Shown: positions 41,342 through 50,040 of the stretch, in pieces | Layout of the letters: every line of letters starts with the position of its first letter | Position numbering within the stretch: position 1 is the first letter of the stretch | Assembly (NCBI RefSeq): GCF_030297595.1 | Contig: NZ_AP028138.1 | Location: 992,001-1,056,000, forward strand | DNA from: Polynucleobacter sp. HIN7 | GTDB lineage: Bacteria > Pseudomonadota > Gammaproteobacteria > Burkholderiales > Burkholderiaceae | DNA: 64,000 bases | Direction of reading: 5' to 3' | Position numbers and translations under genes: made by a program | The notes under the pieces: model-generated | The model's database searches: none | Told to the model about the DNA's origin: nothing | What the model saw: only the letters and a program-made list of their open reading frames with translations

Positions 41342-42166
41342 CTAGTAACTAAAGCCGGCTAAGTACTCAGCCCAAGGGGCTTTACCTTGCTTGGCATCCT
41401 GCTCGAGTTGCTGCTTCACGTAGATGATTTCTTCATCGTACTCATCGGCAGTAAAGCCGCCACGCATTTGTTGAAAGCGGCAGTAGACCAAATAGGTATT
41501 GACCACATCGGTCTCACAATACTGTCGGATTTGCTCGATCTCTCCGCGTTGATACGCAGGCCACACTTGCGAGCCATCCATGCCCAGTTTTCCGGGAAAG
41601 CCGCACAGCTTCGCTAGCGCATCGAGCGGTGCATTAGCGCGCGCATTGTGTTTGGCCAAAACATCCATCAGATCAATGTGGCGCATGTGATAGCGGTTAA
41701 TGTAGTTATTCCACTTAAAGTCTTTACTATCGCTGTCCATGCTCTCACCCATCTCCCAGTAGCGCGGCGCGGCCACTTGATTTAACAGCGCCCGATAATG
41801 CAAGACCGGTAGATCAAAGCCGCTACCATTCCACGACACCAACTGAGGGGTGTATTTTTCAATGAGTTCATAGAAGGCTTGCACAAGGGTTTTCTCATCA
41901 TCGGCTGCGGTTCCGAGACTACCAACCTTAAATTGCGGTAAGCCCTCTTTGGTGGTTCTGCGAATCACGCACGAGATCGCAATGATCTTTTGCAAATAGA
42001 GGGGTAAGAACTCGTGGCCGGTTTGGGCAGCACGTTCATCCATCGCAGCCTTTGCGACCTCAGCATCGCTCATCGAATCTGGATAAGAATTAAGTAACCG
42101 TAGACCCGCTACATCCGGAACGGTCTCAATATCAAAAACCAGTACGCTGGGGATCGATTTAGCCAA
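41342..42166 (-). CDS. 3'-5' exonuclease, PolB-like (DnaQ-fold)
   Basis: A 274-residue RNase H-fold protein of the PolB-like predicted 3'-5' exonuclease family (DEDD superfamily). Exonuclease I motif FDIETVPD is at the N-terminus, a second acidic segment is in SWNGSGFDLPVLHYRA, and a later motif lies in YCETDVVNTYLVY. It is a stand-alone nuclease without a polymerase domain, and its substrate is unknown. It sits between rlmD (17 nt downstream) and the NlpD-like gene (14 nt upstream). Confidence 0.88.
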   Translation of the reverse strand: MAKSIPSVLVFDIETVPDVAGLRLLNSYPDSMSDAEVAKAAMDERAAQTGHEFLPLYLQKIIAISCVIRRTTKEGLPQFKVGSLGTAADDEKTLVQAFYELIEKYTPQLVSWNGSGFDLPVLHYRALLNQVAAPRYWEMGESMDSDSKDFKWNNYINRYHMRHIDLMDVLAKHNARANAPLDALAKLCGFPGKLGMDGSQVWPAYQRGEIEQIRQYCETDVVNTYLVYCRFQQMRGGFTADEYDEEIIYVKQQLEQDAKQGKAPWAEYLAGFSY

Positions 42167-42180
42167 ACGGGTGATTACAG

Positions 42181-43014
42181 TTATTGCAAATACTGCATCG
42201 GGTTAACGGGTTTGCCGTTCATGCGCACCTCAAAGTGCAACTTCACCATATTGGCATCGGAGTCGCCCATCTCAGCAATCCGTTGGCCCTTGCGCACGTT
42301 CTCACCCTCTTTCACTAAGAGTGTACGGTTATGGGCATAGGCCGTGAGATAGGTGTTGTCATGCTTGACGATCACCAGATTGCCATAGCCTCGCAGACTG
42401 TTGCCGGCATAAACCACTTTGCCATCGGCTGCCGCTTGAATGGGCTCGCCCATCTTGCCGGCAATATCGATGCCTTTGTTCTTGGCCTCATTGAACTCTT
42501 CAACTACTTTACCCTTCGCGGGCCATGAGAGCTTAATCGGCGGATCGATGGCATTGGCTTTGGGCTCAGCAACCGCCACTTCTTTCTCTTCCACCTTCTT
42601 AACGGCAACTTTACTATCAGCCGGCGCTTTACTATCAGCGGGTTTGATCGGCTCAATCGGCTTGGTTGTTACCCGAGCCATACTTGGCGGTGGCTTCACC
42701 CGCAAGACCTGATCAACCTCAATCAAATTAGGATCGGTGATGTTGTTCCATGCTGCAATGTCCCGATAGGACTGTCCGTTATCGAGCGCAATCCGAATCA
42801 AGGTATCCCCGCGCTTAACCCGATAGAACCCAGGCGGCACTGGCTCTTGAGCAGGTATGCTGGCTACCGGCGCACTGCGATCTGTAATGGTGGCTGGCTT
42901 GGTTCTTGGAGGGGTCGAGCATGCTGCAAGCCCAAAAGCGATAACCGCTACGAGAGCGGTCTGGCCGACGCGAATCGTGTATCGGGATTGTGGGCTGTCA
43001 TGCAATGGGTTCAT
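42181..43014 (-). CDS. nlpD: NlpD-like lipoprotein: LysM plus degenerate M23/LytM domain
   Basis: A 277-residue lipoprotein with lipobox LAAC (about residue 32), a LysM repeat ([19 protein letters not shown], in part) and a C-terminal LytM domain. The LytM metal motif is degenerate: VKLHFEV has Lys where catalytic proteins have the first His of HxH, and NKGIDIAG lacks the N-terminal His. This is the NlpD pattern, an activator of amidase AmiC during division rather than an enzyme. It follows surE-pcm as in E. coli, overlapping pcm by 4 nt. Confidence 0.88.
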   Translation of the reverse strand: MNPLHDSPQSRYTIRVGQTALVAVIAFGLAACSTPPRTKPATITDRSAPVASIPAQEPVPPGFYRVKRGDTLIRIALDNGQSYRDIAAWNNITDPNLIEVDQVLRVKPPPSMARVTTKPIEPIKPADSKAPADSKVAVKKVEEKEVAVAEPKANAIDPPIKLSWPAKGKVVEEFNEAKNKGIDIAGKMGEPIQAAADGKVVYAGNSLRGYGNLVIVKHDNTYLTAYAHNRTLLVKEGENVRKGQRIAEMGDSDANMVKLHFEVRMNGKPVNPMQYLQ

Positions 43015-43664
43015 ATCACCCCTGATTGTAAGGGCACAAAAAAGACCTCATCAAGTGCGGTCCTTTGATAGCGGTGGGAGCTCACCCGCTCAATGAGTAA
43101 GAGCTGTTGCTCGGTCTCGCTTTTAGAGACCGGCGCAATTAAGCGCCCCCCAATCGCCAGTTGATCCAATAAGGGGTCGGGCACCCCCAACCCCGCCGCT
43201 GCGAGGATGATTCCGTCAAAAGGTGCCGCTTGCGCTAGCCCGCGGATTCCGTCGCCATAGATGAGGCGCAAATTGGCGATGCGGAAGGGTCGTAATTTGG
43301 TGCGAGCCAGATCATGCAAAGCACGAACTCGCTCAATCGAGTAAACCTCTTGCGCTAACAAACTCAGCACCGCTGCTTGGTAGCCACATCCCGTACCAAT
43401 CTCTAGCACCTTGCCCAAGGGTTGTTTATTCTTGTGCAAGAGCTCAATCATGCGTGCCACCACCGAGGGCTTCGAGATGGTTTGCTGATGACCAATCGGT
43501 AATGCCGAGTCTTCATAGGCTTGCGCGTGCAATCCAGCATCCACAAATGAATGGCGTGGTACGGTGGCAATGGCTTGCAAGACCTGCGGGTTCTTAATCC
43601 CCACCGCATGCACCTTGCGTGCGAGGTCTTGGCGATGCCCAGCGAAGCGCTCGGCTGCTTTCAT
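43011..43664 (-). CDS. pcm: Pcm, protein-L-isoaspartate O-methyltransferase
   Basis: Repairs isoaspartyl residues in aged proteins, using SAM. Start at ATG 43664, giving 217 residues and a 4-nt ATGA overlap with surE; the frame extends to 43748 but would overlap surE by 88 nt. Motifs: [19 protein letters not shown] (SAM site), and VPRHSFVD and [17 protein letters not shown] typical of PIMT. Cytosolic; second gene of the surE-pcm-nlpD block. Confidence 0.95.
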   Translation of the reverse strand: MKAAERFAGHRQDLARKVHAVGIKNPQVLQAIATVPRHSFVDAGLHAQAYEDSALPIGHQQTISKPSVVARMIELLHKNKQPLGKVLEIGTGCGYQAAVLSLLAQEVYSIERVRALHDLARTKLRPFRIANLRLIYGDGIRGLAQAAPFDGIILAAAGLGVPDPLLDQLAIGGRLIAPVSKSETEQQLLLIERVSSHRYQRTALDEVFFVPLQSGVI

Positions 43665-44446
43665 TCGCGGTCCCAACCGGATGCGCGCATACTGGCTTGA
43701 CGCGCATGGTGTGTGAGATCGAGTTGCATCGGCGTAATTGAGATGCATCCCTCATTAATCGCATGAAAATCCGTCCCTGGAGAGATATCACGTGCTTCGC
43801 CTGCGGGACCAATCCAATAAATGTTTTCACCACGAGGATTTTGTTGCACGATCACGGGTTGCGAGTGATGGCGTGTTCCTAAGCGCGTCACCCGCCAGCG
43901 TTTGAGTTGCTCATAATGGCCATTGGGAATATTGACATTTAGTAAGGTGGCGATGCCATCGACTCGCTCCATCGGCTCTTGCAGAGCCTGGGTCACGATG
44001 TCGCGCGCCGCCTTTGCAGCATTTTCAATTTGAGCCCAGCCGCGATCTACTTGTGAGAATGCAATACCCGGTACCCCAAACATCACGCCTTCAATTGCAG
44101 CGGCGACGGTGCCTGAGTAGAGGACATCTTCTCCCATGTTCTCGCCTTGATTAATTCCTGAGACCACCAGATCGGGTTTACTCTCCAAAAATCCGGTCAT
44201 GGCCATGTGCACACAGTCGGTGGGCGTGCCATTTACAAACAGAAATCCATCGCGCTCACCACCGGCGACCCGATGAATACTCAAGGGTCGTGAGAGTGTG
44301 AGCGAGTTCGATGCACCGCTGTGATTTTGCTCGGGCGCCACAATCGTTAACTTGCCTAAGGGGCGTAGTGCATTAACCAAAGCGAGTAAGCCAGGAGCTA
44401 AATAGCCATCGTCATTACTCACTAAGATGTGTGGGACTTTACTCAT
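43661..44446 (-). CDS. surE: SurE, 5'/3'-nucleotidase
   Basis: Metal-dependent nucleotidase/exopolyphosphatase of stationary-phase survival. The 261-residue protein has the N-terminal metal motif [13 protein letters not shown] and the metal-binding [18 protein letters not shown] region. It overlaps pcm by 4 nt. The surE-pcm-nlpD order is conserved with E. coli, but the usual fourth gene rpoS is not present downstream here. Confidence 0.97.
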   Translation of the reverse strand: MSKVPHILVSNDDGYLAPGLLALVNALRPLGKLTIVAPEQNHSGASNSLTLSRPLSIHRVAGGERDGFLFVNGTPTDCVHMAMTGFLESKPDLVVSGINQGENMGEDVLYSGTVAAAIEGVMFGVPGIAFSQVDRGWAQIENAAKAARDIVTQALQEPMERVDGIATLLNVNIPNGHYEQLKRWRVTRLGTRHHSQPVIVQQNPRGENIYWIGPAGEARDISPGTDFHAINEGCISITPMQLDLTHHARQASMRASGWDRE

Positions 44447-44466
44447 AAATGCTTTCGTTAATGGAT

Positions 44467-45099
44467 TTAGCTGATGGAGCGGCGATCGAGTAAGGCGCGA
44501 GCCAAGGTGCCAGCATCCACATACTCCAACTCGCCACCCACCGGAATGCCGCGGGCGATGCGGGTTGCTTTGATGCCTTTGATCTTTAAGACCTCACCAA
44601 TGTAATGGGCGGTGGCCTCACCCTCGCTCGTGAAATTAGTGGCCAGCACCACTTCTCGTACGGGTCCACCGAACTCCGGTTTCTCGATCCGATCAAGTAA
44701 GCGATCAAAATGAATCTCATTGGGGCCCATGCCATCCAGTGGTGAGATACGCCCCATCAGCACGAAGTACTGACCCTTAAAGCTCATGGTTTGCTCAACC
44801 ATCACTTGATCGGCCGGGGTCTCCACCACGCACAGTAAGGCGGGATCGCGACGTGAATCGCTGCAGGTCGTACAAAGCTCGAGTTCAGTAAAGGTATTAC
44901 AACGCTGGCAATGGCCGATGGACTCGACTGCCTCACCCAATGACTGAGCTAGAACCGCGGCGCCATTGCGATCATGTTGCAATAAGTAATACGCCATACG
45001 TTGCGCTGATTTGGGGCCAACGCCTGGCAAGACCCTCAGGGCCTCCACCAAACGACTAAGTGCGTCTTGAGGCTCGTTTGGTACTTTGGTCCGGCTCAT
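44467..45099 (-). CDS. recR: RecR, recombination mediator
   Basis: Works with RecO (and RecF) to load RecA at gaps. The 210-residue protein has the helix-hairpin-helix ([20 protein letters not shown]), a C4 zinc finger ([16 protein letters not shown]), and a Toprim domain with [14 protein letters not shown] and the [14 protein letters not shown] segment. The gene lies 6 nt after ybaB in the operon dnaX-ybaB-recR, as in E. coli and many bacteria. Confidence 0.97.
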   Translation of the reverse strand: MSRTKVPNEPQDALSRLVEALRVLPGVGPKSAQRMAYYLLQHDRNGAAVLAQSLGEAVESIGHCQRCNTFTELELCTTCSDSRRDPALLCVVETPADQVMVEQTMSFKGQYFVLMGRISPLDGMGPNEIHFDRLLDRIEKPEFGGPVREVVLATNFTSEGEATAHYIGEVLKIKGIKATRIARGIPVGGELEYVDAGTLARALLDRRSIS

Positions 45100-45105
45100 C
45101 CGACT

Positions 45106-45429
45106 TTAGAACGGTAACTTAAATCCGGGGGGCATCGGCATCCCAGCGGTCGCTCCCGACATGAGAGCTTGGCTAGCGGCTTCAGCCTGCTTGAATGCAT
45201 CGGTATAGGCAGTGACCACCAGATCTTCGAGCATCTCGCGATCATCCATTGCTGCCGGATCAATTTGTACCCGCTTCATCTCATACTTGCCACTAATCGT
45301 GACCTTCACCATGCCGCCAGCGGCTTGGCCCGTGAGTTCCAAGGCATTGAGCTCCTCTTGGGCGCGCTTCATCTTCTCTTGCATTTGCTGGGCTTGCTTC
45401 ATTAAACCCGCAATTTGACCTTTCATCAT
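45106..45429 (-). CDS. ybaB: YbaB/EbfC family nucleoid-associated protein
   Basis: A 107-residue DNA-binding protein with a helical N-terminus rich in Met/Gln/Lys ([20 protein letters not shown]) followed by the EbfC core ([20 protein letters not shown]). It ends in a Met/Pro/Gly-rich tail. It lies between dnaX and recR, the usual place. It starts 23 nt after the dnaX stop. Confidence 0.95.
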   Translation of the reverse strand: MMKGQIAGLMKQAQQMQEKMKRAQEELNALELTGQAAGGMVKVTISGKYEMKRVQIDPAAMDDREMLEDLVVTAYTDAFKQAEAASQALMSGATAGMPMPPGFKLPF

Positions 45430-45452
45430 GGTGTGCTTCTCCGCTATCGAAA

Positions 45453-47117
45453 TTAATTAATGGGACGAACTGAGCCCGAGACCACTTTGGCTCCGAACTC
45501 ACGCTCCAGCTCTTTTAGGAATGGGTCTTCAGCAAGTTGCTCTTCGGCATTGAGTTTTTTCTCTTCGTAAATTTGGGCATCTACTTTAGCAATCGTGTGA
45601 TTAGCCTTACCCTCACCCAATTGCAGCTTCACGGGTTTACCGTACTGCGCCCGGAGGGTCTCCCCAAAACGGGCGAGCGCATCATCCGTCGCCAGCTGAG
45701 GCATTGCGGTCGTCAGAGTAATAAAGAGTGTCGTTGGGGTGTCGCGCCACTCCACCAGTTCGGTTTGGTGAGCCAGTTGTTGCAAGAGTCCTCGCAATGG
45801 CAAATTACGTACCATCGCATGCCAATCGGGTTTGATCTCACTATTGAGGTTCGGCGTATGGGTGACGGTTTCGGGTGCAGTATTTGTAACAGTACTCGCA
45901 ACAGTCTTTGCAACCGGCTTTGCTTCTACTGACTTGTTTACAGGAGCGGCTGATTTAGGAGTTGCTTGCGTAGCAGGCTTGGGTATGCTGTTCGCTGTTA
46001 CTGAAGTGCTACCACTGCCACCGGGTTTGAAGGCTAACATTCGTAGAAGCGCCATTGCAAATCCAGCTTGCTCATCGGGGGCCAATGACAAATCAGCACG
46101 ACTGGTAATAGCGATCTGATAAAAGAGTTGGGTCTCTTCGGGAGTAAATACTTTAGCAAGCCTCCGAATCTCATTTGCCTCTGGCCAATCCTCCAATACA
46201 GAGTCTGGCACGATCTGGGCGGTCGCTATTTTGTGTAAGAGACTGGCCAGATCTTGCAGTGCTAAGGAGAAGGACATGCTGCGCAGACCCATCTCTTCCG
46301 CAATGTCGTTTAAGGTCTTGCCATCTTTATTCTGGAGGGCATCTAAGATCTTGATGAGATAGGTCTCATCAATCGTGCCCAGCATGGTGCGAACTGCAGC
46401 CTCTGTGACCGGCCCTGCGGCATAAGCGATGGCTTGGTCGGTAAGCGATAGCGCATCGCGCATGGATCCCTGGGCGGCTTTTGCAATCACCCGTAAAGCG
46501 TTGGGCTCAGCGCTGACCGACTCCGAACCCAGAATCTGCTGCAGGTGCTCTACGATCAGAGGCACTGGCATTTGCTTGAGATTGAACTGCAAGCAGCGGG
46601 AGAGTACGGTGACCGGCACCTTTTGGGGATCGGTAGTCGCCAGAATGAACTTCACATGCGGTGGTGGCTCTTCGAGGGTCTTGAGCATGGCATTAAAGGC
46701 ATGTGTGGAGAGCATATGCACCTCGTCGATCATGTAGACCTTAAAGCGTGCACTGCTTGGTGCATAAGCGGCTTTCTCTAATAGAGAGACCATCTCATCC
46801 ACACCACGATTACTCGCCGCATCCATTTCGATGTAATCAACAAATCGTCCGGCATCAATCTCGGTGCAGGCTTGGCATTGGCCACACGGTTGTGAGGTCA
46901 TTTGCCCTTTACCATCCACTCCAGTGCAATTGAGGGCTTTGGCCATGATGCGAGAGATGGTGGTCTTCCCCACCCCACGGGTGCCCGTGAATAACCATGC
47001 ATGGTGTAAGCGGCCTTGATCTAAGGCGTGGGTTAAGGCTTTCACTACGTGATCCTGACCCACCAGTTCAGTGAAGGTTTTAGGGCGCCATTTACGAGCC
47101 AGTGCAAGTGCAGTCAT
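45453..47117 (-). CDS. dnaX: DnaX, DNA polymerase III subunit tau
   Basis: Clamp-loader ATPase that links the leading and lagging polymerases. Start set at ATG 47117 ([15 protein letters not shown]), giving 554 residues; the frame extends to 47180 through the SRP RNA region. Walker [12 protein letters not shown], the Cys4 zinc motif (three Cys in [13 protein letters not shown] plus the preceding one) and DEVH box [11 protein letters not shown] are visible. A Pro/Thr/Val/Lys-rich linker precedes the C-terminal domain. I see no clear A-AAA-AAG slippery site for a gamma form. Confidence 0.96.
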   Translation of the reverse strand: MTALALARKWRPKTFTELVGQDHVVKALTHALDQGRLHHAWLFTGTRGVGKTTISRIMAKALNCTGVDGKGQMTSQPCGQCQACTEIDAGRFVDYIEMDAASNRGVDEMVSLLEKAAYAPSSARFKVYMIDEVHMLSTHAFNAMLKTLEEPPPHVKFILATTDPQKVPVTVLSRCLQFNLKQMPVPLIVEHLQQILGSESVSAEPNALRVIAKAAQGSMRDALSLTDQAIAYAAGPVTEAAVRTMLGTIDETYLIKILDALQNKDGKTLNDIAEEMGLRSMSFSLALQDLASLLHKIATAQIVPDSVLEDWPEANEIRRLAKVFTPEETQLFYQIAITSRADLSLAPDEQAGFAMALLRMLAFKPGGSGSTSVTANSIPKPATQATPKSAAPVNKSVEAKPVAKTVASTVTNTAPETVTHTPNLNSEIKPDWHAMVRNLPLRGLLQQLAHQTELVEWRDTPTTLFITLTTAMPQLATDDALARFGETLRAQYGKPVKLQLGEGKANHTIAKVDAQIYEEKKLNAEEQLAEDPFLKELEREFGAKVVSGSVRPIN

Positions 47118-47137
47118 GGGCTCAATTCTAACAAGGC

Positions 47138-47143
47138 TACAAT
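47138..47143 (+). promoter_or_regulatory. -10 box of the SRP RNA gene
   Basis: TACAAT at 47138-47143 ends 7 nt before the inferred 5' end of the SRP RNA. A matching -35 cannot be identified with confidence in the 20-nt stretch that also contains the dnaX start region. Confidence 0.5.
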
Positions 47144-47149
47144 AAGTAC

Positions 47150-47246
47150 GGACGGGCCTCCTCGCATGGTGGCTTGGCAACCTGGTCAGGTCGGGAACGA
47201 AGCAGCCATACCCAAATACTATCAGTGCCGAGGGTCGGGCTCGTCC
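47150..47246 (+). ncRNA. ffs: Signal recognition particle RNA (4.5S type)
   Basis: About 97 nt. The 5' GGACGGGCC pairs with the 3' GGCTCGTCC to close a long rod. The conserved SRP apical domain is visible as GGTCAGGTCGGGAACGAAGC with AGCCAT on the 3' side. It binds Ffh for cotranslational membrane targeting. It is divergent from dnaX; this placement next to dnaX-ybaB-recR is common in betaproteobacteria. Boundaries could be off by a few nt. Confidence 0.93.
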
Positions 47247-47282
47247 TTATTTCCTGTTGATGCAAACGAATTGATCATTTTG

Positions 47283-47435
47283 CTATTTGCCAAATAATCC
47301 GAGAAATATGCCAAGCAAACTTTTGAAGGTCAAATAGGCAATCCCCAAGATCGTGATCGCCATGAGCATGCGAGAGCCAAACTCAATACGGAATATTTTG
47401 GCTCGATTGTGAGTGAGTTCAATTAAAAACACCAT
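47283..47435 (-). CDS. Small single-helix membrane protein (50 aa)
   Basis: Open frame from ATG 47435 to TAG, with an in-frame stop four codons upstream and an AGG about 10 nt before the start. The peptide has a short basic N-terminal part (THNRAKIFRIEFGSR) followed by a hydrophobic stretch MLMAITILGIAYL that continues TFKSLLGIFLGLFGK. A single inner-membrane helix with the basic region inside is likely. No family recognised. It sits between the SRP RNA and the thioredoxin-like gene, in a low-GC pocket. The following 126 nt up to 47561 contains no convincing gene. Confidence 0.5.
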   Translation of the reverse strand: MVFLIELTHNRAKIFRIEFGSRMLMAITILGIAYLTFKSLLGIFLGLFGK

Positions 47436-47561
47436 TCTGAATGCCTAACCTTTTGGATTTAATAATCACTAGATTATTAGCATGTATATGGTTTGTGAAG
47501 AAGGTTGGGGCTAAATGTTTGTAATCACAATGGAAGTAGTAAGTAGGTATTACTTGATTAT

Positions 47562-48044
47562 TTACTGAACTTTCGCAAAGCGCTTAAGGTCTGCATACTC
47601 CTCAGGAAATATCTCGCCGATTTCCCGGTAAATAATTTTGTTGTTCTTGTCCAGAATAATGAGGATGGGTATGCCCTTCACCTTGCCCATTGATTTTTGC
47701 AGTTCCGGAGTCATCATCGCTGCTGGGAATGTGTACTTATTGTTCTCCATGTATTGCTTGGCAAGTAATGGGTTCTTATCAATGGAGATGGTAATGACGT
47801 TCAGTGAGTTGGGTGGTAACTCTTTATAGAGTTTCTCAAGGTAAGCATTTTGCTTCTTACAAAATGGGCACCAGGTGGCCCATACCTGGATTAAGGTGTT
47901 CTTGGTGTTGTTGGCCGGTATGGCATACGGCACGCTATTGAGTGTTTGCATTGGCCCTAACTCAATGGTTTGGCCAACCGTCAGCGCCAGGGCCAAGCTT
48001 GGCAGAAGCATGAGGCACGCGATCAGGAGTTTGAAGATTCTCAT
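47562..48044 (-). CDS. Secreted thioredoxin-like protein (TlpA/ResA family)
   Basis: A 160-residue protein with a signal peptide (residues 1-20, ending SLALA) and a thioredoxin fold. The active site is WATWCPFCKKQ, a CPFC pair at Cys59 and Cys62, which is less common than CPxC forms such as CPPC. Periplasmic disulfide reductase or oxidase activity is likely, as in cytochrome c or cell-envelope maturation. It is divergent from the WYL regulator across 130 nt. No redox partner is encoded beside it. Confidence 0.85.
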   Translation of the reverse strand: MRIFKLLIACLMLLPSLALALTVGQTIELGPMQTLNSVPYAIPANNTKNTLIQVWATWCPFCKKQNAYLEKLYKELPPNSLNVITISIDKNPLLAKQYMENNKYTFPAAMMTPELQKSMGKVKGIPILIILDKNNKIIYREIGEIFPEEYADLKRFAKVQ

Positions 48045-48095
48045 ACCCCAATGCTAACTGAAGTGATTAGCACCTGGGGCTCGTATATGGCGTCA

Positions 48096-48124
48096 TTGAC
48101 TTACCTTAAACTGGCTCATATAGT
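48096..48124 (+). promoter_or_regulatory. Promoter of the WYL regulator gene
   Basis: TTGACT (48096-48101) and TATAGT (48119-48124) are separated by exactly 17 nt, a near-consensus sigma-70 promoter. Transcription would start near 48131, about 44 nt before the ATG at 48175. It overlaps the operator-like dyad listed next. Confidence 0.65.
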
Positions 48125-48129
48125 GAGCC
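48113..48129. promoter_or_regulatory. Operator-like dyad on the -10 of the WYL gene promoter
   Basis: Inverted repeat with arms GGCTCA (48113-48118) and TGAGCC (48124-48129), centre TATAG. The centre is most of the -10 hexamer, so any protein bound here would block RNA polymerase. The downstream gene encodes a DNA-binding regulator, so autorepression is a plausible reading. This is inference. Confidence 0.5.
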
Positions 48130-48174
48130 TTTTATGGCCCATGCTAATGCCTATTTAGTTATGAAAGATTGCTC

Positions 48175-49152
48175 ATGAGCGATATGGAGCGCTTGCACAA
48201 GATTAAGTACATGATCCAGAGTCGGGGTTGCGTGCCGATTGAGGATTTCTTGAGTGGCTTAGAAATCTCGCGCGCAACCTTCAAACGCGATCTTGACTAT
48301 CTGCGTGATCGCATGAACGCGCCAATTGTCTACAACCGCGCTATGGGTGGCTATCGCTTTGATAAGCCCAATGCTGGCGATAAGTTTGAGTTACCCGGCT
48401 TGTGGTTCTCTGAAAAGGAGGCGACTGCCCTCGTTCTGATGCAACACCTATTATCCAATCTAGATACCAATGGCTTACTGAGCCCCCATATTGCACCGCT
48501 AATAAATATCATTGATGGCATCTTAGGACAATCCGAGATCTCTGCAAAAGAGTTACGTAAACGCATTAAGGTCTTTGGTGTGTCAGCCCGCAAGAATGTG
48601 CTCGAGAACTTTGAAGAGGTCGGTATCTCACTCCTAAAGCGCCAGCGCTTACACCTGTCCTATTACTCCAAGGGTAAGGATGAATCAACCGAGCGTGATG
48701 TATCACCACAGCGCTTAATTTTCTATCGGGATAACTGGTACCTCGATGCGTATTGCCATCTACGCAAAGGTCTACGAAGTTTTGCCATGGATGGAATTCA
48801 GGCAGCCCATGTATTAGATGAAAAGGCAATTGAGGTTCCCGAAAAAGAATTACATGAAAACTTTGCAGAGAGTTATGGCATCTTCTCTGGTAAGGCCACG
48901 CAACGCGCCAAATTACGCTTTACCCCAGAGAAAGCCCGCTGGGTTGCTGCGGAGACCTGGCATGGCCAGCAAGTAAGTAGCTTCGATAAAGAAGGCAATT
49001 ACCTCCTTGAGTTTGATTACAACCAAGATCCGGAACTCATCATGGAGATCATGAAGCATGGGGATGGTGTTGAGGTACTGGCGCCTGCCAGTTTGCGTAA
49101 ACGTGTTGCCGAGGAGCTTCTAAAGGCCGCCAAGCGCTATCAATCATTGTGA
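48175..49152 (+). CDS. WYL-domain transcriptional regulator
   Basis: Start chosen at ATG 48175 (325 residues); an upstream TTG at 48169 is less likely. The N-terminus is a winged helix-turn-helix (LHKIKYMIQSRGCVPIEDFL, ISRATFKRDLDYL), followed by a WYL domain containing NWYLDAYCHLRKGLRSFAMD and a C-terminal WCX-like extension. WYL proteins bind nucleic-acid or small ligands and often regulate DNA-damage, defence or metabolic genes. Two uncharacterised genes lie just downstream: the DUF6152-like gene begins 45 nt after this stop, and the DUF6644-like gene follows it. Confidence 0.87.
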   Translation: MSDMERLHKIKYMIQSRGCVPIEDFLSGLEISRATFKRDLDYLRDRMNAPIVYNRAMGGYRFDKPNAGDKFELPGLWFSEKEATALVLMQHLLSNLDTNGLLSPHIAPLINIIDGILGQSEISAKELRKRIKVFGVSARKNVLENFEEVGISLLKRQRLHLSYYSKGKDESTERDVSPQRLIFYRDNWYLDAYCHLRKGLRSFAMDGIQAAHVLDEKAIEVPEKELHENFAESYGIFSGKATQRAKLRFTPEKARWVAAETWHGQQVSSFDKEGNYLLEFDYNQDPELIMEIMKHGDGVEVLAPASLRKRVAEELLKAAKRYQSL

Positions 49153-49197
49153 TGCGTGCCATCTCACCATAAAATCAATTATCCGAACGAGGTGCAT

Positions 49198-49551
49198 ATG
49201 ATCCCAATCATTAAACGAATCATTCTGAGCTGCTTGTTATTCAATCTTGGTCTTGCTCATGCCCATCACGGTTGGTCTGAATATGATCAGACCAAGACCG
49301 TGAAGCTCACTGGCACGATTACTCAAAGTGGCTATGAGCATCCGCATGGAGTGATTAAATTAAGTGCCGATGGTAAGTCGTGGACGATTGTGCTTGCCCC
49401 ACCCTTTCGAATGGAAAACCGGGGCTTGAGTAAAAGTGATATTGCTAATGGTTCGCAAATCACGGTGGAGGGCTATATCAATCGCACCCAACCCGATGAA
49501 CTGCGTGCCGAGCGCATCACTGCTGGCTCTAAAACCATTGAACTGCGCTAA
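49198..49551 (+). CDS. DUF6152-like secreted protein
   Basis: Start set at ATG 49198 with a GAGG RBS, giving 117 residues; upstream GTG 49156 is less likely. Signal peptide MIPIIKRIILSCLLFNLGLA, then HAHHGWSEYDQ, an OB-like beta fold with KLTGTITQSGYEHPHGVI, and an end in ELRAERITAGSKTIELR. The family is known but uncharacterised. If cleavage follows GLA the mature end is HAHH (His at position 3); if it follows AHA the mature end is HHGW. Either could chelate metal. The stop overlaps the next start by 1 nt. Family naming is from memory and not searched. Confidence 0.8.
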   Translation: MIPIIKRIILSCLLFNLGLAHAHHGWSEYDQTKTVKLTGTITQSGYEHPHGVIKLSADGKSWTIVLAPPFRMENRGLSKSDIANGSQITVEGYINRTQPDELRAERITAGSKTIELR

Positions 49552-49997
49552 TGAGTAGTCCCGTCATGGCCTTGGAGGGCTTATGGCTAGCTCAGGCCAT
49601 GAAGCACTCGACTTGGCTCTACCCTACGGTTGAGACCATGCACATCTGGGGCATTGGCATGCTCTTTGGAAGCGTGGTCATCATGGATTTACGGGTCTTA
49701 GGGTTTGGCAACAAACTCAATCTGTCGGACCTATCTCGCTTGGGCGTCTTGGTTGCATTTATCGGCTTTGGTCTAGCGGTTCTCACTGGGTCGCTGATGT
49801 TTATTGCGCAAGCCTCTGAGCTCATTAGCTCACGCTTATTTATCCTCAAGATGTGCCTTATCTTCCTATTACTCGCCAATGCCATGATTCTGCGTATGCG
49901 CACAGTAACAAATGGAATCAGTAAATTACAAGCCCTTCTATCACTCACCGGTTGGGCGAGTGTCATTGGGATGGGGCGTTGGTTGGCCTACGTTTGA
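49551..49997 (+). CDS. DUF6644-like integral membrane protein
   Basis: A 148-residue protein with about four membrane helices (ETMHIWGIGMLFGSVVIMDL region, LVAFIGFGLAVLTGSLMFI, LFILKMCLIFLLLANAMI, LLSLTGWASVIGMGRWLAYV). His31 sits in the first helix (TVETMHIWG) and Arg48 follows it (IMDLRVLG). The pattern resembles the DUF6644 family, whose members I recall adjacent to DUF6152 proteins. Start overlaps the preceding gene by 1 nt (TAATG), so the two are translationally coupled. Function is unknown. Confidence 0.8.
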   Translation: MSSPVMALEGLWLAQAMKHSTWLYPTVETMHIWGIGMLFGSVVIMDLRVLGFGNKLNLSDLSRLGVLVAFIGFGLAVLTGSLMFIAQASELISSRLFILKMCLIFLLLANAMILRMRTVTNGISKLQALLSLTGWASVIGMGRWLAYV

Positions 49998-50002
49998 TCA
50001 AT

Positions 50003-50039
50003 ACCCAATTTGGGTATGACCCTACCCATATTGGGTATG
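50003..50039. repeat. Twin palindromes in phase, 21 nt apart
   Basis: Two dyads in tandem: ATACCCA/TGGGTAT around ATT at 50003-50019, and TACCCA/TGGGTA around TAT at 50025-50039. Their centres are about 21 nt apart, two helical turns. They lie in the 43-nt gap between the convergent ends of the DUF6644-like gene and parC. Each could be a binding site for a dimer, or the four half-sites could fold as RNA stems. No U-run follows, so an intrinsic terminator is less likely. Confidence 0.55.
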
Positions 50040-50040
50040 T

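Noticed and set aside
45453..47117. Programmed frameshift in dnaX giving a gamma subunit
   Set aside because: No A-AAA-AAG type slippery site is visible in the middle of the gene. The only A-run (AAAAAA, in EKKL) is near the C-terminus, so a shift there would not make a gamma-like product.
48169..48174. TTG start of the WYL gene at 48169
   Set aside because: ATG 48175 is two codons later and is a standard start with acceptable spacing to a GAAAG sequence.
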